Below, in pieces: positions 8,595 through 16,652 of a stretch of 64,000 nucleotides of DNA. A program made the translations under genes and the position numbers. Each line of letters starts with the position of its first letter. Position 1 is the stretch's first letter. Below the pieces are notes generated by a model. That model saw only the letters and a list, made by a program, of their open reading frames with translations. It made no database searches and was not told the DNA's origin. The stretch comes from Ensifer adhaerens (GTDB taxonomy: Bacteria; Pseudomonadota; Alphaproteobacteria; Rhizobiales; Rhizobiaceae). The DNA lies in the NCBI GenBank assembly GCA_900215285.1, contig OCMG01000004.1:3332001-3396000 (forward strand). Reading direction: 5' to 3'.

Positions 8595-10259
8595 TCACAT
8601 GTTCGGATAAACCGGACCCTCGCCACCCTGCGGCGGGACCCAGTTGATATTCTGGTTGGGGTCCTTGATGTCGCAGGTCTTGCAGTGGACGCAGTTCTGG
8701 GCGTTGATGACGTAAGTCTGCTCGCCGTCCTTCTCGACCCATTCGTAGACGCCTGCCGGACAGTAGCGCGAGGACGGGCCCGCATAGACGCCGAGTTCCG
8801 ACGCCTTCTGCAGCGCCATGTCCTTGACCTTGAGATGGACCGGCTGGTCTTCCTCGTGGTTGGTGTTGGACAGGAACACCGACGAGAGGCGGTCGAAGGT
8901 GAGCACGCCGTCCGGCTTCGGATAGTCGATCGGCTTGTGCTGTGACGCGGGCTCGAGCGATGCGGCGTCCGTCTTGCCGTGCTTCAGCGTACCGAAGAAG
9001 GAGAAGCCGAAGAGCTGGTTCGTCCACATGTCGAGACCGCCCAGCCCAACGCCGATCGCCGTGCCGAACTTCGACCAGAGCGGCTTGACGTTGCGAACGC
9101 GCTTCAGGTCCTTGCCGATGGCGGTATCGCGCCATTCGTTTTCGATCTCGACCGGTTCGTCATTGGCGCGGCCGGCGGCAATCGCAGCCGCGACCTGGTC
9201 GGCGGCGAGCATGCCCGAAAGCACGGCATTATGGCTGCCCTTGATGCGCGGCACGTTGACGAAACCCGCCGAACAGCCAATCAGCGCGCCGCCCGGGAAG
9301 GAGAGCTTCGGCACCGATTGCCAGCCGCCTTCGGTGATGGCGCGCGCGCCATAGGAAATCCGCTTGCCGCCTTCGAATGTGCCACGGATCGCCGGGTGCG
9401 TCTTGAAGCGCTGGAATTCCTCGAACGGGAACAGATAGGGGTTCTTGTAGTTCAGATGCACCACGAAGCCTACGGCGACGAGGTTGTCTTCCAGATGATA
9501 CAGGAACGAACCGCCGCCGGTCTTCATGCCGAGCGGCCAGCCGAAGGAGTGCTGCACGAGACCCTGCCTGTGCTTTTCCGGCTTGACTTCCCACAGCTCC
9601 TTGATGCCGATGCCGAATTTCTGCGGCTCGCGATCCTTGGAGAGATCGAACTTCGCGATCAGCTGCTTGGCGATCGAGCCGCGCACGCCTTCCGAGATCA
9701 GAACATACTTGCCGAGCAACGCCATGCCGCGGGCATAGTTCGGACCCGGTTCGCCGTTCTTCTCGATGCCCATGTCGCCCGTGGCGACACCGATCACCGC
9801 GCCCGCGTCGTTATAAAGCACTTCGGCAGCGGCAAAGCCCGGATAGATCTCGACGCCGAGCTCCTCGGCCTTCGTCGCCAGCCAGCGGCAGACATTGCCG
9901 AGCGAGACGATGTAGTTGCCGTGATTGTTCATCAGCGGCGGCATGAGGATATTCGGCAGGCGGATCGAGCCGGCGGGGCCGAGCAGCATGAAGTGGTCGT
10001 CCTTGACCTCGGTCTTGAAGGGATGCCCCTCCTCCTCGCGCCAGCCGGGCAGCAGCGCGTCGATGCCGATCGGATCGACGACAGCGCCCGATAGGATATG
10101 CGCACCGACCTCAGCGCCCTTTTCGAGCACAACGACGGAAAGTTCCGGGTTGACCTGCTTAAGCCGGATTGCGGCAGAAAGGCCGGCCGGCCCTGCGCCG
10201 ACGATCACGACGTCGAATTCCATCGACTCGCGTTCCGGAAGTTCTGTCTCTCCGCTCAT
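8595..10259 (-). CDS. Electron transfer flavoprotein:ubiquinone oxidoreductase (ETF-QO)
   Basis: A 554-residue protein, the family's length. It passes electrons from reduced ETF, loaded by acyl-CoA and amino-acid dehydrogenases, to ubiquinone at the membrane. The FAD-binding motif is VIVGAGPAGLSAA near residue 20. The C-terminal cluster ligands are visible as SRYCPAGVYEW and NCVHCKTCDIKDP, four Cys for one 4Fe-4S cluster. The ATG at 10259 follows GAGGAGAG and gives the family's normal length; the frame is open further upstream without homology. The divergent SDR gene shares its 297-base upstream region. Confidence 0.96.
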   Translation of the reverse strand: MSGETELPERESMEFDVVIVGAGPAGLSAAIRLKQVNPELSVVVLEKGAEVGAHILSGAVVDPIGIDALLPGWREEEGHPFKTEVKDDHFMLLGPAGSIRLPNILMPPLMNNHGNYIVSLGNVCRWLATKAEELGVEIYPGFAAAEVLYNDAGAVIGVATGDMGIEKNGEPGPNYARGMALLGKYVLISEGVRGSIAKQLIAKFDLSKDREPQKFGIGIKELWEVKPEKHRQGLVQHSFGWPLGMKTGGGSFLYHLEDNLVAVGFVVHLNYKNPYLFPFEEFQRFKTHPAIRGTFEGGKRISYGARAITEGGWQSVPKLSFPGGALIGCSAGFVNVPRIKGSHNAVLSGMLAADQVAAAIAAGRANDEPVEIENEWRDTAIGKDLKRVRNVKPLWSKFGTAIGVGLGGLDMWTNQLFGFSFFGTLKHGKTDAASLEPASQHKPIDYPKPDGVLTFDRLSSVFLSNTNHEEDQPVHLKVKDMALQKASELGVYAGPSSRYCPAGVYEWVEKDGEQTYVINAQNCVHCKTCDIKDPNQNINWVPPQGGEGPVYPNM

Positions 10260-10429
10260 CGCTCTCTCCTCTAGCAAGCCGCAGATGTCTAAAGTTTGCC
10301 CCACGCGCGGCCTAGTGAATAAAATGGTCAGGCTTTTTGACAAAGGCTTTCAGCCTTGTCGAGCGCGGATGCGCCAAATCCTTTGCATTTTTTGCACGTG
10401 CGAAATTACAAACGATTTATCTAGTTACG

Positions 10430-10445
10430 TTTACGTGAACGTCAA
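10430..10445. promoter_or_regulatory. Candidate MerR/LiuR-type operator upstream of ETF-QO
   Basis: The 16-base near-palindrome TTTACGTGAACGTCAA lies in the shared upstream region of ETF-QO and an SDR gene. It resembles the TTTACGT-N2-ACGTAAA type site of LiuR, a MerR-family regulator of branched-chain amino-acid degradation and ETF genes in proteobacteria. The match is from memory of the consensus, and no liuR gene is in the window. Confidence 0.4.
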
Positions 10446-10556
10446 TTAAATGGCAAGAAAAAATCGGGTTGGATTGCACTCCGACGGCCTGTGATCGGCG
10501 CTTTGCGGATCGAGTCGATCGGACTATAAGTCGAGGGAAATAATAGGAGAGACATC

Positions 10557-11348
10557 ATGGATCTGGGTATTTCCGGCAAGCGCGCTCTGGTGCTCGCCTC
10601 CTCTCGCGGCCTTGGGCTGGGTATAGCCGTGGCATTGGCGCGCGAGGGTGCGGATGTTCTTCTCTGCGGGCGCAGCGCCGACAAGTTGGCTGCCAATTGC
10701 GCGGAGATCAACGCGGAAGGCAAGGGCAAGGCGCAGTTCGTCGCGGCCGATATCGCGGATAGCGGCTTTCCGGCTTTCATCGCGCAAGAGGCGGAGCGAC
10801 TGCTCGGCGGCGTCGATATTCTCGTCAACAACACAGGCGGACCCGTGCCGGGCACGGCACAGGACGTGCTGACGGCGGAAAACCTCAATACCTATTTCCA
10901 ATCCATGGTGGTCAGCGTGATTACGCTCACCAATCTCATCGTGCCGCAGATGAAGGCGCGCGGCTGGGGGCGTGTGCTCACCGTGGCCTCGTCGGGCGTA
11001 TTCGAGCCGATTGCCAATCTGGCGCTGTCCAACACGTTGCGCTCGGCACTCGTTGGCTGGAACAAGACGCTTTCGGCGGAGATTGCCGGCGCCGGCGTGA
11101 CGGCGAACCTGCTCTTGCCGGGCCGCATCCACACTGACCGGATCGATGAACTCGACGGCGCGAACGCGAAGCGGAGCGGAAAGACGCTGGAAGAGGTACG
11201 CGAGGCCTCCGTCGGGTCGATCCCCGCGGGTCGGCTTGGTACTGTGGAAGAGTTCGCGAGCGTCGGGGCCTTCCTGTGCTCCGCACCTGCGAGCTATGTC
11301 ACGGGCACTTTGGTACGCTGCGACGGCGGCGCGGCGAAGTCGATCTGA
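10557..11348 (+). CDS. SDR-family protein with Ser-x3-Arg in place of Tyr-x3-Lys
   Basis: A 263-residue SDR with an altered cofactor loop, LASSRGLGLGIA (residues 13-24), the structural NNTGG, TVASSGVF carrying the Ser region, and the C-terminal FLCSAPASYVTGTLVRCDGG. The segment aligned with Tyr-Ser-Ala-Ser-Lys reads Ser-Asn-Thr-Leu-Arg, so the general base and Lys are replaced. This 'SNxxR' form exists in FabG-like paralogues of other bacteria; their function is poorly known. AGGAGA precedes the ATG. A small membrane protein follows 32 bases downstream and is probably co-transcribed. Confidence 0.85.
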   Translation: MDLGISGKRALVLASSRGLGLGIAVALAREGADVLLCGRSADKLAANCAEINAEGKGKAQFVAADIADSGFPAFIAQEAERLLGGVDILVNNTGGPVPGTAQDVLTAENLNTYFQSMVVSVITLTNLIVPQMKARGWGRVLTVASSGVFEPIANLALSNTLRSALVGWNKTLSAEIAGAGVTANLLLPGRIHTDRIDELDGANAKRSGKTLEEVREASVGSIPAGRLGTVEEFASVGAFLCSAPASYVTGTLVRCDGGAAKSI

Positions 11349-11380
11349 TCTTTCTTGAAAACCTGGAGCGGAGACCGGTC

Positions 11381-11572
11381 ATGAAACGCATTGCAGTTGT
11401 CGGCGTCGGCATTCTCGCCGTTCTTTTCGGCCTTGTCTGGATCGGTCAGGGGAGCGGCTACTTCCCCTACCCGGCCTCCAGCTTCATGATCGCGCAGCCG
11501 CAATGGATGCTCTATGGGGCGATCCTTGCGGTTCTCGGTCTCGGCGCGATCATCGCTGGGCGACGGATGTAA
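11381..11572 (+). CDS. Small two-helix membrane protein
   Basis: A 63-residue protein with two hydrophobic helices (IAVVGVGILAVLFGLVWIG and LYGAILAVLGLGAIIAG) separated by a short loop containing GYFPYPASSFM, ending in RRM. The layout is that of many rhizobial YtxH/Pmp3-sized membrane proteins of unknown function, but I do not recognise a named family. GGAGCGGAGA lies upstream of the ATG. It is 32 bases after the SDR gene and likely in its transcript. Confidence 0.75.
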   Translation: MKRIAVVGVGILAVLFGLVWIGQGSGYFPYPASSFMIAQPQWMLYGAILAVLGLGAIIAGRRM

Positions 11573-11700
11573 TTTCTCAAAAACTTCACTGATCTCGCCT
11601 TGATTTCGCGCGGTCGCCATGCGATCAGGCGCGCCCTGCCATTTGCCACTCCTCCCTAACCACAGGCTGCGCCCTCCTCGCGGCCGGATAAGGATTTGCC

Positions 11701-12987
11701 ATGACCGCCCTCGGCTTCGATTTCGGCACGACCAATACCGTGCTGGCTGCCAAGGCCGGCGACACGACGCGCTCGCTGAGCTTCACCAGCAATGCAGAGG
11801 TGACGGAAAGCCTGCGCACCTGCCTTTCTTTCATGAAGGACAAGGATCTGGGCGGGCTTGCGCTCAAGGTCGAAGCCGGCGCTGCCGCCATTCGTAGCTT
11901 CATCGACAATCCGGGCGAATGCCGCTTCCTGCAGTCGATCAAGACCTTTGCGGCAAGCCCTCTCTTCCAGTCGACGATCGTGCATGCCCGCAGGCACAGC
12001 TTCGAGGACCTGCTGGAAATCTTCACGCGCCGCATGATGGCCTATGCCGGCGATGGCTGGCCATCTGATGTGACGCGCATCGTCGCCGGCCGACCTGTGC
12101 GCTTTGCCGGCATGAACGCCGATGCGGAACTGGCGATGCAGCGTTATCGCACCGCGCTTGCCCGCTTCGGCTTTCCGGATGTGCAGTTCGTCATGGAGCC
12201 GGTCGCCGCCGCCTTCTACTTCGCCCAGAATCTCGAGCGTGACACGAATGTTCTCGTCGCCGACTTTGGCGGCGGCACGACCGACTATTCGATCATCCGC
12301 TTCGAGAAGGTCGCCGGCAAGGTGAAGGCACAGCCGATCGCCCATGGCGGCGTCGGCATTGCCGGCGACATGTTCGACTTCCGCATCATCGACAACGTCG
12401 TGAGCCCGCAGATCGGCAAGGGCGGCTATTTCCGCAATTTCGGCAAGCGGTTGGAAATCCCATCGAACTACTACGCCAATTTCGGCCGCTGGAACCAGCT
12501 GTCCATCTTCAAGACGCTGCGCGACTTCCAGGATCTGAAGTCGCTGGTGCGGCAGGCGGAAGACCCGGATCAGCTCGAACTCTTCGTCGACCTGATCGAG
12601 CATGACGAGGGCTATCCGCTCTATCAGGCGATCTCGAAGACGAAATTCGCCCTCTCCTCGCAGGAAGAAGCCGAGTTCCATTTCGAGCCGCTGGGTCGCT
12701 CGGGCGACCGTGTGGTGAAGCGTTCGGATTTCGAAACCTGGATCGCGCCGGATATCGCGTTGATGGAAAAGGCGCTCGACGAAACGCTGGTGGAAGCCAA
12801 CATGCCGGAAAGCGAAGTCGGCGCGGTATTCTTGACCGGCGGCACGTCTTTCGTACCTGCTGTACGCAATCTGTTCAGCCGCCGCTTCGGCGCGGAACGG
12901 ATCCAGGGCGGCGGCGAATTGCTGTCGATCGCCCATGGCCTCGCGCTGATCGGCGAGCGTGACGATATCGCCGACTGGGTGTCTTGA
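11701..12987 (+). CDS. Hsp70-family protein, YegD-like
   Basis: A 428-residue protein with the actin/Hsp70 ATPase fold. It shows phosphate-1 motif GFDFGTTNTVLA at residues 4-15, phosphate-2 VADFGGGTTDYS near residue 186, and the adenosine motif AVFLTGGTSFVPAVRNLF near residue 380. It lacks the substrate-binding domain of DnaK, as do YegD-type chaperone homologues, so it is an ATPase of uncertain role. AAGGA stands seven bases before the ATG. The uracil-glycosylase-like gene follows 58 bases downstream on the same strand. Confidence 0.9.
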   Translation: MTALGFDFGTTNTVLAAKAGDTTRSLSFTSNAEVTESLRTCLSFMKDKDLGGLALKVEAGAAAIRSFIDNPGECRFLQSIKTFAASPLFQSTIVHARRHSFEDLLEIFTRRMMAYAGDGWPSDVTRIVAGRPVRFAGMNADAELAMQRYRTALARFGFPDVQFVMEPVAAAFYFAQNLERDTNVLVADFGGGTTDYSIIRFEKVAGKVKAQPIAHGGVGIAGDMFDFRIIDNVVSPQIGKGGYFRNFGKRLEIPSNYYANFGRWNQLSIFKTLRDFQDLKSLVRQAEDPDQLELFVDLIEHDEGYPLYQAISKTKFALSSQEEAEFHFEPLGRSGDRVVKRSDFETWIAPDIALMEKALDETLVEANMPESEVGAVFLTGGTSFVPAVRNLFSRRFGAERIQGGGELLSIAHGLALIGERDDIADWVS

Positions 12988-13045
12988 TCCTCCCCCCTGT
13001 GGATGAGCGTTTGCCGGTTTCTCCGCTATCCATTAAAGAAGAGAC

Positions 13046-13903
13046 ATGATCGAAGTCTCGCAGCTCAATGCCGCAGAACTGGCCGCGCTTCTGCATTTTC
13101 ATGCGGATGCGGGGGTGGAGTTTCTGCTGGAGGACGAGGGCATCGACCGGTTCGCCGAGTTTGAGGCTTCGGTCGCGGCAAGCACGAACGCGCGTGCACC
13201 GGCACAGCGTGCAGCCCAGCCGGAGCGCAGCCAGCGCACGACTGCGACAGCCAAGCCCGCGCCGAGACCGGTAACGGCCACGCCCGTTGCCATTCCGGGC
13301 GAAGAGGCCGTCGAAATGGCACGCCGCGCGGCAGAATCAGCAACCAATCTCGCCGAACTGAAGCAGGCGATCGACCGTTTCGAAGGCTGCAATCTCAGAG
13401 CCAGTGCGAGAAACAGCGTCTTTCCGGCCGAGGCCGGCAGGCTGCCGATCCTGATCTTCGGCGCGACGCCCTCCGCAGAGGACGACCGTGAAGGTTTGCC
13501 CTTCTCGGGCGCCCATGGTGAACTGCTGGCACGGATGTTGGCCGCCATCGGCCTGAATGTTTCCGAAACAACTCTGGCGCATACCGTCCCCTGGCGACCG
13601 CCGGGCGGACGTCCGCCGACCCCGGCGGAGGCCGAAATCTGCAGGCCGTTCGCGATGCGGCTGATTGCGCTCGCGAAACCGCGATACATCATCATGCTCG
13701 GCAACTTTGCCACGCGATTTTTCACGGGATCGACCGAAGCGATCCATTCGCTGCGTGGCCAATGGTTTGAGATCGGTTCGCCGCCCGTGGAAGCAATGGC
13801 CATGTTGCACCCACAGGATTTGATGACGGCGCCGTTGAGCAAACGGCTGGCCTGGGGGGACCTTCTGGCACTCGAGCAGCGCATGAGCCAGGCAAACCCC
13901 TGA
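13046..13903 (+). CDS. Family-4-like uracil-DNA glycosylase with incomplete Fe-S ligands
   Basis: A 285-residue protein. Residues 1-50 are unassigned, about 50-95 form an Ala/Pro/Arg linker, and the rest is a uracil-DNA glycosylase fold. It shows LPILIFGATPSAEDDREGLPFSG (motif A, split here as GATPS then EDDREGLPFSG), PPGGRPPTPAEAEICRPF, and HPQDLMTAPLSKRLAW (motif B). By alignment from memory, two of the four cluster cysteines are missing (FEGC for CxxC, and Trp for Cys before RPPG). AAGAAGAG precedes the ATG. Activity on uracil is uncertain; base-excision repair is the family role. Confidence 0.8.
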   Translation: MIEVSQLNAAELAALLHFHADAGVEFLLEDEGIDRFAEFEASVAASTNARAPAQRAAQPERSQRTTATAKPAPRPVTATPVAIPGEEAVEMARRAAESATNLAELKQAIDRFEGCNLRASARNSVFPAEAGRLPILIFGATPSAEDDREGLPFSGAHGELLARMLAAIGLNVSETTLAHTVPWRPPGGRPPTPAEAEICRPFAMRLIALAKPRYIIMLGNFATRFFTGSTEAIHSLRGQWFEIGSPPVEAMAMLHPQDLMTAPLSKRLAWGDLLALEQRMSQANP

Positions 13904-13990
13904 TCTGTGGTAAGACTTGCGGCCGACTTGGTCCTATTTGACAGCAATGTGTCGAAAGCCATGCACAACGCGCATGGCAGTCTCGCGTTT

Positions 13991-14027
13991 CGCCGCATTG
14001 CAATATTTATGCTGCATTGCGATATAT
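13991..14027. promoter_or_regulatory. Direct repeats upstream of two tiny genes
   Basis: GCCGCATTGCAATAT is repeated after four bases as GCTGCATTGCGATAT, in an AT-rich stretch just upstream of a GGAGG sequence and the 59-residue gene. Head-to-tail half sites 19 bases apart, on one face of the helix, suggest a regulator-binding promoter. Confidence 0.4.
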
Positions 14028-14066
14028 CAAACGTGTCTTGGGAGGAATCACTTAGGAACCAAGGCC

Positions 14067-14246
14067 ATGCACGCTACTTTCCGCTCTACCCACTGCGGGT
14101 TCGAAACGCTCCGAAAGATGTCCCGCACGCCGGGCCAATCTGCCTATCGCCGTTTTCAGATCGCCACGAACGAACAGTTGACCGCACGCGGCTATGCGAA
14201 CCCTGCGAAGCCGATGGCGCTGTTCAGCGATTTCATCCAGAAGTAA
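14067..14246 (+). CDS. Small basic protein, 59 residues
   Basis: The frame encodes MHATFRSTHCGFETLRKM followed by SRTPGQSAYRRFQIATNEQL and a short tail ending MALFSDFIQK. It is basic, soluble and without a signal peptide. A purine-rich AGGAACCAAGG lies just upstream of the ATG. A second small gene starts ten bases after its stop with its own strong ribosome site, so the two probably form a mini-operon. I do not recognise the family. Confidence 0.55.
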   Translation: MHATFRSTHCGFETLRKMSRTPGQSAYRRFQIATNEQLTARGYANPAKPMALFSDFIQK

Positions 14247-14256
14247 GGAGCCAGGA

Positions 14257-14385
14257 ATGCGCTACAATCCCTTTCAAAATCTTGTCGGTACGATCAAGTC
14301 CGTCAAGCTGGCCGTTTCCGCTGCCCACGACTATCTCGAACGCGCCGAGCGTCGTCGTTCCCGGGTCTCCGGCCCAGCCCGGTAA
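14257..14385 (+). CDS. Small arginine-rich protein, 42 residues
   Basis: The short frame reads MRYNPFQNLVGTIKSVKLAV, then SAAHDYLERAERRRSRVSGPAR. It is an amphipathic helix with an Arg-rich tail. A near-ideal AAGGAG site is placed seven bases before the ATG, and the preceding 59-residue gene ends only ten bases upstream. Size and charge recall the DUF1127 class of small rhizobial proteins, but the DUF1127 signature (LxDIGL) is absent, so I leave it unassigned. Confidence 0.55.
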   Translation: MRYNPFQNLVGTIKSVKLAVSAAHDYLERAERRRSRVSGPAR

Positions 14386-14408
14386 GAAGCGTTTCCTGTG
14401 CGAGCTGG

Positions 14409-15350
14409 TCAACCTTGTGGGGTGACGAGCTTACGCATGGCCTTGCGCTCAAGACCCAATCTGCTTTCCCGATAGATGATGAAGACGCCGGCGGTGATGA
14501 CGATGGCCGTCCCCAGTAGCATGAGCGGCTCTGGCACGTTTCCAAACAGAAAATAGGAAACGATCAATCCGAAGACGATCGACGTGTATTCAAACGGCGC
14601 GATCGTCGACACCTCCGCATAGCGATAGCTCTCCGTCATGAGAATCTGGGCCAGTCCGCCGCAGAAGCCTGCCGCGACCAGCAACACTTTCTGCTCCACC
14701 GACAGCGGCGGCCAACCAAGCGGGATGGAAAAGAGCGAGAAGACCGAAGCCGTCAGCGAGAAATAGAGCACGATCGTCGAACTCTTTTCCGTTTGCACCA
14801 GACGGCGAACGAGAAGCATGGCGACGGCACCCAGTATAGCGGACCCTATCAAGGCCAGGGCGCCGAGCGCCGCCTGCATCGTGTTTGCATCGGCGTGCTG
14901 CAAGAGCGTCAGCTTGGGCCAGGAAATGATCAGGACGCCGGTCAAGCCGATAATCACCGCTGTAATCCTGTATATGCGCAGTGCTTCCTTGAGAAAGATC
15001 GCGGCGAAGATGACCGAGAAGAGCGGCATCGCATAGCTTATGGCAATGGCGTCCGGCAAAGGAAGGCGCACCAGTCCATAGAAGCTGAAGGTCATCGATA
15101 CGACGCCGACAAAGCCGCGTGTGATCTGCCCCGCGATACTCTTGGTCTTGAAAGCCGTCTTCAGCTCACCGCGCCAGGCCAGATAGCCGAGAATCGGGAA
15201 GACGGCGAAGAAGGAACGATAAAAAGTGATCTCGCCCGTCGCCATGCCGTCCCCAGCCAGTTTGATGCAGGTCGACATCACGAGGAAAACGATCACGGAA
15301 AGGATTTTAAGCACAATGCCCCGGATGGGGTTGGCAGCTACGGTTTGCAT
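14409..15350 (-). CDS. DMT-superfamily transporter (EamA-type)
   Basis: A 313-residue protein with ten predicted helices and two EamA repeats. The first begins IRGIVLKILSVIVFLVMS and the second about residue 155 (ALIGSAILGAVAMLLVRRL). The STCIKLAGDG and TFYRSFFAVFPI segments are typical of the S-adenosylmethionine/drug-metabolite branch of rhizobial permeases. The start is uncertain: a GTG at 15401 would add 17 residues, and neither start has a strong ribosome site; the ATG is chosen because it places the first helix normally. Substrate unknown. Confidence 0.85.
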   Translation of the reverse strand: MQTVAANPIRGIVLKILSVIVFLVMSTCIKLAGDGMATGEITFYRSFFAVFPILGYLAWRGELKTAFKTKSIAGQITRGFVGVVSMTFSFYGLVRLPLPDAIAISYAMPLFSVIFAAIFLKEALRIYRITAVIIGLTGVLIISWPKLTLLQHADANTMQAALGALALIGSAILGAVAMLLVRRLVQTEKSSTIVLYFSLTASVFSLFSIPLGWPPLSVEQKVLLVAAGFCGGLAQILMTESYRYAEVSTIAPFEYTSIVFGLIVSYFLFGNVPEPLMLLGTAIVITAGVFIIYRESRLGLERKAMRKLVTPQG

Positions 15351-15536
15351 CTCAGGACCGGGATATTTCAGCGACAGGCTGATTACGTGCCAGATTGGCA
15401 CAGAAATCGATGTAAGAGCCTCACCCTAGCAGATTCCCAAGGTGCATTGTGCCGAATTGGCGATCAAATTCGAAAGAATATGAGTGTATTCTGAACATCG
15501 AAAATAAATGCGTCTCAGTATGGGAGGAGAATGCGT

Positions 15537-16547
15537 ATGAAGGTGCTCGGATGGTTCAGTTTGGCACTCCTGGCGGTCGCGTTCTTCGCGTTGTTCGTGG
15601 TTCAGAGCATGGTAGCCATGAACAGGCCCCGAGATTCGGCAGAGTTGCGCCGCAATGCCGTCGTGGACATGCCCGTCCAGACAATGCAGGAGACAGCCGG
15701 AATTCCGAGGGTCGCAAACTTCGAGGCGCGCGACCGGTCGCTGCTCGGCTTCCGCCATTATCGAAGCAGCAAGGTCACTCGGATCAAGCTCTATCTCGTG
15801 CATGCCGAGACTTGGGACGATCTTGAGTTTGCACCTCTGGCAACGGCCCTTGCCTATCGCGAGGGCATGGCGGATGTCTTTACCTTCGACATGCGCGGCC
15901 ATGGACAAAACCCGCTACATCGCGGTGATGTCGATTATGTTGGCCAGCCGACCGACGATCTGGAGGATCTCATCAAGGCGACATCAACTCCAGCGGACAT
16001 CGTCGTCATTGGCGGCCATTCGGCGGGCGCGGCCGTTGCGACTCGCCTCGCGGCCGATCCCGGCAGAACCAAGCTCGCCGGCTTGCTGCTGCTTGCGCCT
16101 CTTTTCTCGCCGGATTTCACCGCCAACAAACCCAGCGTGGCTGGATGGGCCGTATCACTGCCGTGGAGGGTCGCCGCCCTCAAACTGCAGAACATGCTCG
16201 GGATTCACTGGTCGGACCGGGAGATCGCGGTGCAATATGCCGTCCCAGACGCCGTCTGGAAGGGGCCGCTCGGATATTCGGTGACCGGCGATTATACGTG
16301 GCGCTTCGTTAAGTCGCTGCAATTGACCGACAGTAACGGTTCTGAACTTAGCGAGGTGAAGACGCCCTACCTGGCAATCGTGGGCTCCGCAGACGAATTG
16401 ATCGACGCGAGCACGTTGGAACCGGCGATGAAAGAGCTGAATAAGCGCGGAGAGTTTGCAGTTCTGCCGCAAGAAACCCATTTCGGGCTAGTCAATTCGC
16501 AGCAAACTTTAGCAATCATTCAGAATTGGCTGTCAAAATTGCAGTGA
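15537..16547 (+). CDS. Membrane-anchored alpha/beta hydrolase
   Basis: A 336-residue protein. The N terminus is a signal anchor (VLGWFSLALLAVAFFALFVVQ), followed by an alpha/beta-hydrolase domain with oxyanion-side HAETWDDLEF, the FDMRGHGQNP strand, nucleophile elbow GGHSAGAA (Ser), acid region VGSADELID, and final His in ETHFGLV. It resembles serine aminopeptidase S33 or monoacylglycerol-lipase-like enzymes facing the periplasm. GGGAGG lies nine bases before this ATG and only three before an ATG at 15531, so the inner start is preferred. Substrate unknown. Confidence 0.8.
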   Translation: MKVLGWFSLALLAVAFFALFVVQSMVAMNRPRDSAELRRNAVVDMPVQTMQETAGIPRVANFEARDRSLLGFRHYRSSKVTRIKLYLVHAETWDDLEFAPLATALAYREGMADVFTFDMRGHGQNPLHRGDVDYVGQPTDDLEDLIKATSTPADIVVIGGHSAGAAVATRLAADPGRTKLAGLLLLAPLFSPDFTANKPSVAGWAVSLPWRVAALKLQNMLGIHWSDREIAVQYAVPDAVWKGPLGYSVTGDYTWRFVKSLQLTDSNGSELSEVKTPYLAIVGSADELIDASTLEPAMKELNKRGEFAVLPQETHFGLVNSQQTLAIIQNWLSKLQ

Positions 16548-16652
16548 GGAATGTCTTGTCCGATCGCCGGCAGGACAAGCTGCGGGCGTGGATTTGCGGA
16601 TTTCCATGTTGCGTTGGGGACATCGGAAATATCCGCATAGCCGGGACACTTC

